From positions 1 to 54,247 of the forward strand of contig PLGF01000193.1 in the NCBI GenBank assembly GCA_003138485.1: DNA of 54,247 nt, given 5' to 3'. The notes below the pieces were generated by a model, which worked only from the letters and a program-made list of their open reading frames with translations, was not told the origin of the DNA and made no database searches. The translations under genes were made by a program, and so were the position numbers. Shown here in pieces: positions 43,649 through 51,614 of the stretch (position 1 is its first letter; each line of letters starts with the position of its first letter). The DNA comes from Verrucomicrobiales bacterium. Lineage in GTDB: Bacteria; Verrucomicrobiota; Verrucomicrobiia; Limisphaerales; Palsa-1400.

Positions 43649-44227
43649 TCACTTCGATTTCAACTCAATGTCCGTGAAGCCCAGTTGGTAGAGCAAGATC
43701 GTCAACTGCGAGCGGCCCCGCTCGGCCGCGTCGGCCAGGATGCCGTTGCGCAGCGCCGCCAGACGCAACTGGTCCACCGCCTCGCGCCGGGCGTTCTGTT
43801 CCAGGTCTTTGTCGAACAGCCGCAGCATGCCCGTCAATCTCTCCACAATCTCGGTCTGGCGGTCGTCCAGGTACACGTCGGTGACGCGGGGGCGGGGCAG
43901 AGTCATGGAGATTTTCTGGCCGGAGATGCGGATGTCCTTGGGGTCGAGTTGATCGAGGTTGATGCCGGCTTTGACAACCCCGTGCGCCACGAGCAGAACC
44001 CGGCTGTCGCCGTACCATTTGGCGTCTTCAAAGACCACCACCTTTTCAAGGGTGTATCTGACGGTGGTGAATTCGGAGAGGGTTTGCACCTTCTTCACCA
44101 CAGTCGCCGTGTTGAGAAATCCGCCCGCGCCGGGCGCGAACCAGCGGTAGGCCATCAGGCCCAGAAACAGGCCGAGGGCGAAAATAATGGCCAAAGCGCC
44201 AAGAGCCGCCGCCGCTTTCTTCAACAT
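43649..44227 (-). CDS. DUF4230 membrane-anchored protein
   Basis: A 192-residue protein with an N-terminal membrane helix (LGALAIIFALGLFLGLMAYR). A DUF4230 domain follows, in which VVKKVQTLSEFTTVRYTLEK, LLVAHGVVKAGINLDQL, MTLPRPRVTDVYLDDRQTE and a C-terminal helical tail can be read. The function is unknown; it is most likely periplasmic. It ends at the start region of the LptD-like gene, so the two are probably cotranscribed. Confidence 0.85.
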   Translation of the reverse strand: MLKKAAAALGALAIIFALGLFLGLMAYRWFAPGAGGFLNTATVVKKVQTLSEFTTVRYTLEKVVVFEDAKWYGDSRVLLVAHGVVKAGINLDQLDPKDIRISGQKISMTLPRPRVTDVYLDDRQTEIVERLTGMLRLFDKDLEQNARREAVDQLRLAALRNGILADAAERGRSQLTILLYQLGFTDIELKSK

Positions 44228-44278
44228 GCCTCCAGCCTAACTCCGCGCCCGGCGGCGCAAAAGACATTTTCCACCTCC

Positions 44279-44854
44279 TCAATGCCCCGCCAGCGCGAAG
44301 GAACGAACGATGGAATAACAGGCTCCGCCGGGCGTCAGGACGCTGCGCATCAAGTCCACGCGCCGGGCCGTCCACTGGCCGAAGTCCGCCTCGCGCAGTT
44401 CGCGCAATGCCCGTGCCAGAGGCGGACGGTCGCCCGCCCGTAATTCCTTCACGCGCCCCAGCGTCAGGTGCGGATGAAAGGCGCGCTCCTCCGGCCGATA
44501 GCCAAGCGGCGTCAAACTATTATCCAGCGTTCCCTTCAGCGAGGCCAAAGCGGGCGGCGGTCCGTCCAATCCCGCCCACAGGATGCGCGGGCGATTCGTA
44601 CCAGGAAAGCATCCCAATCCGCGCGCGCGCAACCGATGAGCCTGTGCCGTCCGGCAAACGCCCTCCAACACCGTTTCAAGCTCTCCGATGGACCCGGCCG
44701 CGACGGCGTCCAGGAAATTGAGGGTGAGATGCACTTGTTCCGGCGCGGTCCATGCCACGGACCCGCGCGGGAGGCCGCCCGCCACGGTCAAGACCGCATC
44801 AGTCAAACAGGCAATGACGTCCGGCGGCGGAAATATCGCCACAAACAACCGCAT
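44279..44854 (-). CDS. thpR: RNA 2',3'-cyclic phosphodiesterase ThpR
   Basis: A 191-residue protein of the 2H phosphoesterase superfamily. The two catalytic H-x-T-x motifs are HLTLNF (about residue 45) and HLTLGR (about 128), in the context TAPEQVHLTLNFLD and FHPHLTLGRVKEL. The start MRLFVAIFPP is typical of ThpR/LigT. It opens 2',3'-cyclic phosphate ends on RNA. Frame extension upstream to 44923 lacks family similarity. Confidence 0.92.
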   Translation of the reverse strand: MRLFVAIFPPPDVIACLTDAVLTVAGGLPRGSVAWTAPEQVHLTLNFLDAVAAGSIGELETVLEGVCRTAQAHRLRARGLGCFPGTNRPRILWAGLDGPPPALASLKGTLDNSLTPLGYRPEERAFHPHLTLGRVKELRAGDRPPLARALRELREADFGQWTARRVDLMRSVLTPGGACYSIVRSFALAGH

Positions 44855-44953
44855 TCTCTCACTCGCCGGCACGGGACAAGCATACTTGAATTGAGACTGA
44901 CAGGCAACTTGGACGCATCCCACCTTTGTCGGGTTTGTCTTGTCTTCGGGAGA

Positions 44954-45091
44954 AAAGCGGCGCTGTCGCGCCGCACTCCAAGACCTGTCGGCGGAATGGG
45001 AGCGTACCCTGAACGCGAAGCGTCCTGGAGTGCAGCATCGCTTTGCGGCGTAGCCTAATAACTTGTTCCATCTGCGTGACAGCGCCGCTTT
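44954..45091. repeat. Nested inverted repeat upstream of the NHL gene
   Basis: AAAGCGGCGCTGTC (44954-44967) and GACAGCGCCGCTTT (45078-45091) pair perfectly. Further inside, GCACTCCAAGAC (44973-44984) faces GTCCTGGAGTGC (45022-45033) with one mismatch. The 138-bp palindrome lies in the gap between thpR and the NHL-repeat gene and probably belongs to an interspersed family; it could form a long hairpin in RNA. Confidence 0.65.
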
Positions 45092-45233
45092 CAGACACAG
45101 GAAAGCTCGACGAAGGTGGCATACGCCCGATTCAATGCCGGCATCGCATTATTTGTTGCGGGCCAACATGTCATCGGGTTATTCTGGCCAGAGTCCAGTT
45201 GTGTTGATCCTTGAAGAAAAAAACCGTTTCGGC

Positions 45234-47258
45234 ATGCGCGGAGGAAGCGTGGAGGCGTTGTGCCTGCTGTTGGTCTTGACGGTGACTGCCCATTGCCAGT
45301 CGCTTTCCATTTCCACTCTGGCCGGCTCCGGTTCGTTCGGAAGCCAGGACGCCGCGGCGCTGTCGGCGCAGTTCTCAGACCCAAGCGGCGTGGCAGTCGA
45401 TCCCGCCGGCAACGTCTATGTGGCCGACACCTACAATTGCGTCATCCGCAGGATCAGCGCGGGAGCAGGCGGCGCAAATCGGACGACGACCACCCTGGCC
45501 GGGTTAGCCCCCTCCGCCGGAAACCGCGACGGCACCAACGCCGCCGCCCGGTTCAACAGCCCCACCGCCCTGGCCCTGGACGCCTCCGGCAACATATACG
45601 TCGCCGATTCCGGCAACCATTCCATCCGCCGCGTTTCCGCCGACGCCACCGGCACGAATTGGATTGTCAAGACCCTGGCCGGCTCAGGCAGGCCCGGCGC
45701 GGTCAACGCCACCAATACCGCGGCGCAGTTCGACTATCCCACCGGTGTCGCGGTCGATGGCGCGGGCAATGTCTATGTCGCCGACCAATACAACAGCGCC
45801 ATCCGCATCATTTCGCCGGATGCCACCGGCACCAATTGGGTGGCCAACACCTATGCGGGACAACTGGGAGCGTCGGGCAACAGGGACGGCGCAGCCGGCA
45901 TCGCCCGGTTTTCCGCGCCCAACAGCGTGGCGCTGGACTCGGCCACGAATCTTTATGTGGCCGACGGGGAAAACTACACCGTGCGGATGATCACGCCAGC
46001 GGGGATGGTGAGCACCCTGGCGGGAACCGGAACCTACGGCAGCGCCGACGGCTCCGGAACCAACATCGGATTCAACTTCCCCTGTGGTCTGGCGGTCGAT
46101 GGCGCGACCAACATTTATGTCTCGGACTTTTTCAACGGCACCATCCGGCAACTCACGTGCGCCGGCGCGTCGTGGTCGAGCGTCACACTGGCGGGACACG
46201 CCGGTTTCCCTGGCGCCAACAATGGCGTCGGTCCCTTTGCCCGATTCGATTTCGCCTACAGCTCGTTGAATCCAAACGGCGTGGCGGTCGATGCCGCGGG
46301 CAATGTCTATATCTCGGACAGCGACAATTATCAGATTCGTCTCGGCGTCCCGTACCAGGGATTGCTGCTCAACGGGACGCCCATCGCGGTGACGGGATTC
46401 AATTCCAGTTTTGTGGTGGAGAACACAGCCGTTGCAATTGGCGGCATGTGCGACACGTCCCTCTACGCGCAACCGTTCCAAACGGTCAACGTCGCGTTTG
46501 CGTTCTACGAAACGAACCTGAATGCGACCCATTATACCGGAGGCTCACCGCACAACCTGGGTCTGCCGCAAAACGGGCGGCTGACCAGCCTTTTGGACGG
46601 CAGCACCGTCTTCCAGCTTGCGCCATACACAGGCAACAGCGCGCTGGGCCTGAGCGCCGCCGCGCCGTCCGGAACGCTGTATCTGGTGACGCCGGGCGCT
46701 TATGAATCGCTGAGCATTCTGGCGGCGTCGGCCAACGGAGGCGGCACGGGGACGTTTGTCATTAAGTTTGCCAACGGCAACGCCAGCGCTCCGCTGTCCT
46801 ACGTAGCCAACGATTGGTATGACGATCCGGGGGCGGCCGCCCTGACGCATTTCGGCAGGATTTATTGCGGCAATTACGACCGTTTCTATGCGGACAATGC
46901 CACCAACAACGACCCCAACCTCTATCAGACGACCGTTGATCTGGCGGCGTTGAACCTGGGGTCGGAACCGATTTCCGCGGTTGAATTTTTCCTGCCATCC
47001 GGCGGGAAGACGACGACGGCGATTTTTGCCCTGAGCGGAACGCCCGCGTTGTCACTGAACGGCCCGGCGCTGGCTCCGGGCAATTTGAGTTTCAGTTTCC
47101 AGACTGTTTCCAACAAGACCTACACGGTTGAGCAATGCACCGATCTGGCGCCGGGCCTCTGGCAGGTCCGCGCGCGGCTGACGGGCAACGGCCAGGCGCT
47201 GGCCTTTGCCGCGCCTCTCACCAATAGTCAACAGTACTTTCGCCTCCGCCAGCCCTGA
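45234..47258 (+). CDS. Secreted NHL-repeat beta-propeller protein
   Basis: A 674-residue secreted protein. After a signal peptide (VEALCLLLVLTVTAHCQS) come about five to six NHL blades, each with the pattern GVAVD-x-x-GN-(V/I)-YVAD-x-x-N-x-x-IR (for example PSGVAVDPAGNVYVADTYN and PTALALDASGNIYVADSGNH), separated by F-x-x-P-x-x stretches. A beta-rich region follows. The last 60 residues (LSFSFQTVSNKTYTVEQCTD, LAPGLW, QQYFRLRQP) match the C-terminal module of the LRR protein. NHL propellers bind proteins or other ligands, and this one probably acts outside the cell. The start was taken at the ATG giving a leader; the open frame runs back to 45063. Confidence 0.85.
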   Translation: MRGGSVEALCLLLVLTVTAHCQSLSISTLAGSGSFGSQDAAALSAQFSDPSGVAVDPAGNVYVADTYNCVIRRISAGAGGANRTTTTLAGLAPSAGNRDGTNAAARFNSPTALALDASGNIYVADSGNHSIRRVSADATGTNWIVKTLAGSGRPGAVNATNTAAQFDYPTGVAVDGAGNVYVADQYNSAIRIISPDATGTNWVANTYAGQLGASGNRDGAAGIARFSAPNSVALDSATNLYVADGENYTVRMITPAGMVSTLAGTGTYGSADGSGTNIGFNFPCGLAVDGATNIYVSDFFNGTIRQLTCAGASWSSVTLAGHAGFPGANNGVGPFARFDFAYSSLNPNGVAVDAAGNVYISDSDNYQIRLGVPYQGLLLNGTPIAVTGFNSSFVVENTAVAIGGMCDTSLYAQPFQTVNVAFAFYETNLNATHYTGGSPHNLGLPQNGRLTSLLDGSTVFQLAPYTGNSALGLSAAAPSGTLYLVTPGAYESLSILAASANGGGTGTFVIKFANGNASAPLSYVANDWYDDPGAAALTHFGRIYCGNYDRFYADNATNNDPNLYQTTVDLAALNLGSEPISAVEFFLPSGGKTTTAIFALSGTPALSLNGPALAPGNLSFSFQTVSNKTYTVEQCTDLAPGLWQVRARLTGNGQALAFAAPLTNSQQYFRLRQP

Positions 47259-47336
47259 CGTCCTGCGCCCCAACTCTGAAGTCCCGCGCTGAATGCGTGT
47301 TGACGCCGGGGTCGCCGATGGATAAAGAAGTCTCCG

Positions 47337-47909
47337 GTGAAACTTGGACTTTTTGGCGGGTCCTTTGACCCGGTTCATTTGGGGCATTTGCTGGCGGCCC
47401 AGGCCGCCCGCGAAGAAGCCGGCCTGGCTCGCGTCTTCTTCATTCCGGCGGCGCAATCCCCGTTCAAGACAGGGGCGCAGCCCGCTCCCGCGCTCCAACG
47501 CCTGCGGTTGCTGCGCCTGGCGCTGGCCGGCGACCCGGCGGCTGAAATCGACGACCAGGAAATCCGGCGCGGCGGGGTCTCTTTCACCATCGACACGGTG
47601 CGGACGTACGCCAGGAAATTTCCGGAGGCTGAGTTGTTTTATCTGGTTGGCGCCGATCAGCCGGCGCAAATGCCGCTATGGCATGAGGCGGAGGCGCTGG
47701 CCCGGCTGGCGCAATTCCTGATCGTCCCCCGTCCGGGCGAGGCTTTGCCCCAGTTGCCGGCGCCCTTTCGCGGGCGCGCCCTGCGCGGCACTCCGCTGGG
47801 CGTTTCGTCATCGGAAATTCGGCGGCGCATTCAGGCGGGGCTGCCCTTCGCACACTTGGTGCCGCCGGCCGTGGCCGAGGCGGTCAAAAATAATCGGCTT
47901 TATCTTTGA
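47337..47909 (+). CDS. nadD: Nicotinate-nucleotide adenylyltransferase NadD
   Basis: A 190-residue NadD of normal length. It has the nucleotidyltransferase motif GLFGGSFDPVHLGHLLAA (the HxGH motif is HLGH), FFIPAAQSPFKTG, LVGADQPAQMPLWHEAEAL and the C-terminal ISSSEIRRRI-type motif (VSSSEIRRRIQAG). It adenylates nicotinate mononucleotide in NAD synthesis. It starts with GTG at 47337. The rsfS gene follows 25 bp later, a common pairing in bacteria. Confidence 0.94.
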   Translation: MKLGLFGGSFDPVHLGHLLAAQAAREEAGLARVFFIPAAQSPFKTGAQPAPALQRLRLLRLALAGDPAAEIDDQEIRRGGVSFTIDTVRTYARKFPEAELFYLVGADQPAQMPLWHEAEALARLAQFLIVPRPGEALPQLPAPFRGRALRGTPLGVSSSEIRRRIQAGLPFAHLVPPAVAEAVKNNRLYL

Positions 47910-47934
47910 AGCCGCCGCGCTAACATCTCCCGCA

Positions 47935-48321
47935 ATGGAATCGAAGAAACTGGCGTTGCTGTGCCGCAAACTGGCGGAGAATAAAAAAGCCGGGAAAGCC
48001 GTCATCCTCGACGTGCGCCACCTCTCTTCAGTGACCGACTACTTCGTCATCGTCTCCGGCACGAGCGAGCCTCACCTCCGCGCCATCGCCAACGAAGTGA
48101 TCGACAATCTGCGCACGGAGCATCAAGTGCGTCCGCGAGCCATCGACGGCGAAGGCCGTGACTCGTGGCAGGTGCTCGATTACTTTGACGTAATCGTGCA
48201 TATCATGCGGGCCGACGCGCGGGAGAAATACGATTTGGAGAGCCTCTGGGGCGATGCTCCGCGCCTCCGCCCAACCCGTGTGCGTCGAACCGCCTCCAAG
48301 ACGGCGCTTGGAACGGCTTGA
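47935..48321 (+). CDS. rsfS: Ribosomal silencing factor RsfS
   Basis: A 128-residue protein of the RsfS/YbeB/Iojap family. Conserved stretches are LDVRHLSSVTDYFVIVSGTS, HLRAIANEVIDNLR and GEGRDSWQVLDYFDVIVHIM, followed by REKYDLESLWGDA. It binds ribosomal protein uL14 and keeps subunits apart under starvation. The C-terminal basic tail (RPTRVRRTASK) is slightly longer than usual. Confidence 0.94.
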   Translation: MESKKLALLCRKLAENKKAGKAVILDVRHLSSVTDYFVIVSGTSEPHLRAIANEVIDNLRTEHQVRPRAIDGEGRDSWQVLDYFDVIVHIMRADAREKYDLESLWGDAPRLRPTRVRRTASKTALGTA

Positions 48322-48362
48322 AAGCCGGCTGCCAACAGCCGGCCGGCGCCCTCAATCGGGAA

Positions 48363-48659
48363 TCAGGCTTCAGGAGTCTTGAGCGGGATCTCAGCGGAAG
48401 CTTTGACCATTTCGTCAAGTACCTTGAGAAACTCGTCCAACCCAGTGGAAGGGACGATGACGTTATCACGCCGCCCGTTGACATCCTCAGTGATACGCAG
48501 AAAGCGACCGCGCGGATTTTCCTTCAGGGTGAAGATAAATGTCTTCCGTTCGATCTGAATCTTTTCGGTTCTTAGAGTGTCCTCGTTGACCGGCGGTTTC
48601 GGCGGTCCCGCGCTATACGACCGATACCCATGCGGGGAAGGACGTTCATTTGAAATCAT
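48363..48659 (-). CDS. PUR-domain (DUF3276) nucleic-acid-binding protein
   Basis: A 98-residue protein with one PUR repeat, of the DUF3276 type: QIERKTFIFTLKENPRGRFL, then ITEDVNGRRDNVIVPSTGLD and EFLKVLDEMV. PUR-family proteins bind single-stranded DNA or RNA. A good GAGG site lies 5 bases before the ATG at 48659. It converges on rsfS. Confidence 0.85.
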   Translation of the reverse strand: MISNERPSPHGYRSYSAGPPKPPVNEDTLRTEKIQIERKTFIFTLKENPRGRFLRITEDVNGRRDNVIVPSTGLDEFLKVLDEMVKASAEIPLKTPEA

Positions 48660-48740
48660 AGTTCCTCTTATTTTTCACTGTGGCGCCGGTTAGCGGCGCT
48701 GTTAGTTTCCATACCAAGCTTTTCCAGAAACGGCGCTTTG

Positions 48741-49259
48741 TCAACCCCGAATTTTGCTAAAACTGCCAAATCGCGGGTATTCCGTCGGCACACTTACGCG
48801 CCACAAGTACACGATCAACCCGCCGATGACCAGCAGATTCACCGTTTCCGCCGCCCCGTGCCACACCGCAAATTCCCGCGCCGCCTGTGTCTGGCGCGCC
48901 GCAGTGGCGCCGAAATACTTGTCCTTGTGCAGCATCTGCATTTTCGGCTGCGCCCACAGTCCACCCGCCAGCGCCACGGCCAGCAACGCCGTCACCAACG
49001 CCAGATTCCAGCGCAGCGGAGAACGCCCCGCGTACAGCCACTCCCCAGCCAGATGGGCCAGCGCGATCGCCGCGCACCAGTATTGCAGCACAAAAAAGCG
49101 CCCCACCACGGCCTCGGCGGCAAATCCCGCCCCGGGCGCCGTGAGCAGCCTCTTGAGGTCCGGCGAAAAAACCGCCGGCAACCCAATGGTCAGGAAAATA
49201 GCCGAGCCGCACCAGACGGCCGCGTTTAGAATCCCCACGAATCTCAGAATCGCTGTCAC
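48741..49259 (-). CDS. DUF4149-like integral membrane protein
   Basis: A 172-residue protein with four membrane segments (VGILNAAVWCGSAIFLTIGL, VLQYWCAAIALAHLAGEWL, LALVTALLAVALAGGLWA and ETVNLLVIGGLIVYLW). The pattern, including a conserved FVLQYWC stretch and FAVWHGAAETVNLL, fits DUF4149. The function is unknown. The gene lies at the end of the leftward cluster that includes the sigma-factor operon, separated from it by 50 bp. Confidence 0.75.
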   Translation of the reverse strand: MTAILRFVGILNAAVWCGSAIFLTIGLPAVFSPDLKRLLTAPGAGFAAEAVVGRFFVLQYWCAAIALAHLAGEWLYAGRSPLRWNLALVTALLAVALAGGLWAQPKMQMLHKDKYFGATAARQTQAAREFAVWHGAAETVNLLVIGGLIVYLWRVSVPTEYPRFGSFSKIRG

Positions 49260-49309
49260 CCGCCTAACCTACGCCAACGTCTCCCCCGTGCCAAGCAGAA
49301 CGTGCGGAC

Positions 49310-50320
49310 CTATCGGGCCGTCCCGGCAGGTTTCGCCAAAGCCGTGACAGTCCGGGCTGGACCCGGCGTTTCCGCCCCGGGGGGCATCGGCGGAAGGTCC
49401 GGCGGCTCGGGTGGCATCGGTGGCAGGTGCCCCACCAACTCGCGCCATCTCTGGCGTTCGCCCGCCGTCATCGCGTCCCACCTCCGGGCATTGGTCAGAA
49501 ACTGGTTCCGCTCCTCCGGCGTCAGCGTCGCGAACTTGCCAAATGAGATGATGCACAATTGCCGGTCCGCCGGCGGCAGCTCGTTAAAGTTCCGCAGCGC
49601 CTCTTCCATGTCCCTCCGTTCCGCGTCGGATAAGGCGTCGATCGTCTGCCGTTGCTCCCGTCCCGGCAACTCGAAGAACCGGCGAAACTGCCCGCACAGT
49701 CCGGCCCGCTGATCTTCGGGCATCGCCTGCCATCGTTCCCATTCCCTGGTCCAACGCGCCCGCCGTTCCGTCGGCAGACTGGCCAACAGTTCCTTCTGCC
49801 CGGCCGGCGAACGCGCCGCCCACTCCAGATAGAGCCTGATGAATTCCTCCTTTGCCAACAGCGTCTTGCGGGTCGCCGCCGCCAATGCGTCCCAGTGATC
49901 CAGCGCCCCAAGGATCATCGGCTGGTCCAGAGGCCACACTTGTTTCAACTCGGCCGCCCGGTTGGTCTTGTCCAGCCGCATCAAATTGAGGAGATGCCAA
50001 TGCAACTCGGTCTGGCGGAGGCGCTCCTCGCGCACGGAAACTGGCAGCGCCTGATACTCCCGCACTTTGTCCAGGAGCGCCCGGGTTTCCCCCGGCGATT
50101 TGCCCGCAAGAACCCGCTGCCTCTCCTCCGGCGTCATTCCCAACAGGCCCCGAAAGTATTCCACCGGCGTAAGGTTCGTCAGCGTCACCCCGGCGCCGAC
50201 GGTTTGATACCAGTGCGGCGGCGGCGGCCCGGAAGAAGGGGTCATCACCAACTCGTTTTGTCCGCGGCAAGCCATGCTGAGGAATATCACCGCGACGAAT
50301 GGAATAACCGGCTGGCGCAT
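49310..50320 (-). CDS. DUF3106-like exported protein of the sigma operon
   Basis: A 336-residue protein. A short N-terminal hydrophobic stretch (VIPFVAVIFLSMACRG, with Cys placed like a lipoprotein site) is followed by repeated helical units of the pattern (L/M)-x-P-E-(E/D)-R-x-x-x-L/W, for example MTPEERQRVLAGKSPGETRA, MPEDQRAGLCGQFRRFFELP and LTPEERNQFLTNARRWDAM. This is the DUF3106 style, often found beside sigma-E-type factors in this group of bacteria. The tail is Pro-rich. It follows the anti-sigma-like gene by 4 bp. Confidence 0.8.
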   Translation of the reverse strand: MRQPVIPFVAVIFLSMACRGQNELVMTPSSGPPPPHWYQTVGAGVTLTNLTPVEYFRGLLGMTPEERQRVLAGKSPGETRALLDKVREYQALPVSVREERLRQTELHWHLLNLMRLDKTNRAAELKQVWPLDQPMILGALDHWDALAAATRKTLLAKEEFIRLYLEWAARSPAGQKELLASLPTERRARWTREWERWQAMPEDQRAGLCGQFRRFFELPGREQRQTIDALSDAERRDMEEALRNFNELPPADRQLCIISFGKFATLTPEERNQFLTNARRWDAMTAGERQRWRELVGHLPPMPPEPPDLPPMPPGAETPGPARTVTALAKPAGTAR

Positions 50321-50324
50321 AATC

Positions 50325-50837
50325 TTATTGCAACACGGCGAGCAAATCGTCGTCCGCGACCTTGACCTTGTTCAGGCGGTTAATCACCTCGTAGTCTTTT
50401 AACCAATCCATCGGCGGCAAAGCGGCCAGGCGGCTTACGCTGGCCAGATCGCGGGCCGCTTGGGCGCGTTGGGCCGTCAGTTGATACCCGCGGAAACCGA
50501 GAAATCCCACGCACACGATGGCCGCTCCCAACGCGCAACGCGGAAGCCAAGGAGCGATCACCGGGGGCAGGCCCGGCAGCCACCGCATCCAGCCCGGTCG
50601 GGCCGGAGCCTGTTGTGCCGCCCACACCACCCGAGCGGTGAAATTCGACGACACCCGCGCGGCGGGAAGCTGGTACAAAAGCCGGTCCAACGCCGCCTCC
50701 TGATCCCACTGCGCCCGCAATTCGGGACGGGCGGCCAGCAACTGGCGCAGACGGGCCAGCTCAACCGCCGTCAAGGGCCGGCGCCAACTTATCTCTTTCA
50801 AGTTCTGAAAATCCGTGTCCTGCATGTTCACATTCAT
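50325..50837 (-). CDS. Putative anti-sigma factor
   Basis: A 170-residue protein with one membrane helix (CALGAAIVCVGFLGFRGYQL). The cytoplasmic N-terminal half is rich in helices (ELARLRQLLAARPELRAQWD, QEAALDRLLYQLPAARVSS). The C-terminal part (LPPMDWLKDYEVINRLNKVK) would be periplasmic. The start shares one base with the sigma-factor stop (TAATG), so the pair is translationally coupled. It lacks a visible zinc-finger HxxxCxxC motif, so the anti-sigma role is inferred from position and topology. Confidence 0.7.
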   Translation of the reverse strand: MNVNMQDTDFQNLKEISWRRPLTAVELARLRQLLAARPELRAQWDQEAALDRLLYQLPAARVSSNFTARVVWAAQQAPARPGWMRWLPGLPPVIAPWLPRCALGAAIVCVGFLGFRGYQLTAQRAQAARDLASVSRLAALPPMDWLKDYEVINRLNKVKVADDDLLAVLQ

Positions 50838-51475
50838 TATAAACACCGTTTTCCTTCCAGGGTTTCGGCCGCCTCTCCCTGCCAGACGCCGCTTTGCAGG
50901 TAGGGCTTGAGCCTCTCTTTGAGTGTTTCCCGCCCGCGATGGATGAGCGACTTGGCGGCTGAAAGGGAGCATCCCAGCACCCGGGCGATCTCCTCGTAGG
51001 AAAGCTCCTCCTCGCGGCACAGCGCGATGGCCAGCCGCTGCTTGCCGGGCAATTCCGCCACCGCCTCCTGAATCTTCGCCTCCAGTTCCACCTGTAGAAA
51101 AGCCTGCGGTGCTCCCACAGCCTTGCTGTCCGGGTATTGACGCGGCGCCGCCTCAGGGCTTTCCGCCTGGCTCGCCTCCAGCGATTCCGCCGGATGCCGC
51201 CCGCGCCGCCGGATTTCATTCAAACACAGATTCCGGGCGATGGTGAAAATCCAGGTCGAAAACTTCGCTGAAATCTCGTAGCGGGGGGCGGATTGAAAGA
51301 CCCGGATGAAGACATTCTGGGCCAGGTCCTCCGCCTCATCCAAATCCCGCATCATGCGGTACATCAAGTTGACGATGGGCTGCTTGTACTTGCCGACCAA
51401 CTCCTCAAAAGCGCGCATATCTCCGCCTTTCACGCGAAGCATCAGTGCGGCATCGGGGTCCGTGGGCGCAGCCAT
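50837..51475 (-). CDS. ECF-family RNA polymerase sigma factor
   Basis: A 212-residue group 4 sigma factor. Region 2 covers about 20-85 (FEELVGKYKQPIVNLMYRMM, DEAEDLAQNVFIRVFQ, FSTWIFTIARNLCLNEIRR) and region 4 is at about 135-190 (IQEAVAELPGKQRLAIALCR, LSYEEIARVLGCSLSAAKSL, RGRETLKERL). It is RpoE-like. The gene leads an operon with an anti-sigma-like and a DUF3106 gene, suggesting an envelope-stress circuit. No sequence matching a sigma-E promoter was identified upstream. Confidence 0.93.
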   Translation of the reverse strand: MAAPTDPDAALMLRVKGGDMRAFEELVGKYKQPIVNLMYRMMRDLDEAEDLAQNVFIRVFQSAPRYEISAKFSTWIFTIARNLCLNEIRRRGRHPAESLEASQAESPEAAPRQYPDSKAVGAPQAFLQVELEAKIQEAVAELPGKQRLAIALCREEELSYEEIARVLGCSLSAAKSLIHRGRETLKERLKPYLQSGVWQGEAAETLEGKRCL

Positions 51476-51614
51476 TTGCTAACAATCTAACCAAACACCG
51501 CCCGTTCAACAAGGTTGCGCGCAACCAGCGCCCGCGCCACAAGGAGGGAGCGGCCCGCCCTTGCAAGTTCGCTTGCGCCCCGGGAAAACCAGAGCCGCAC
51601 GACAGATGTTCCTT

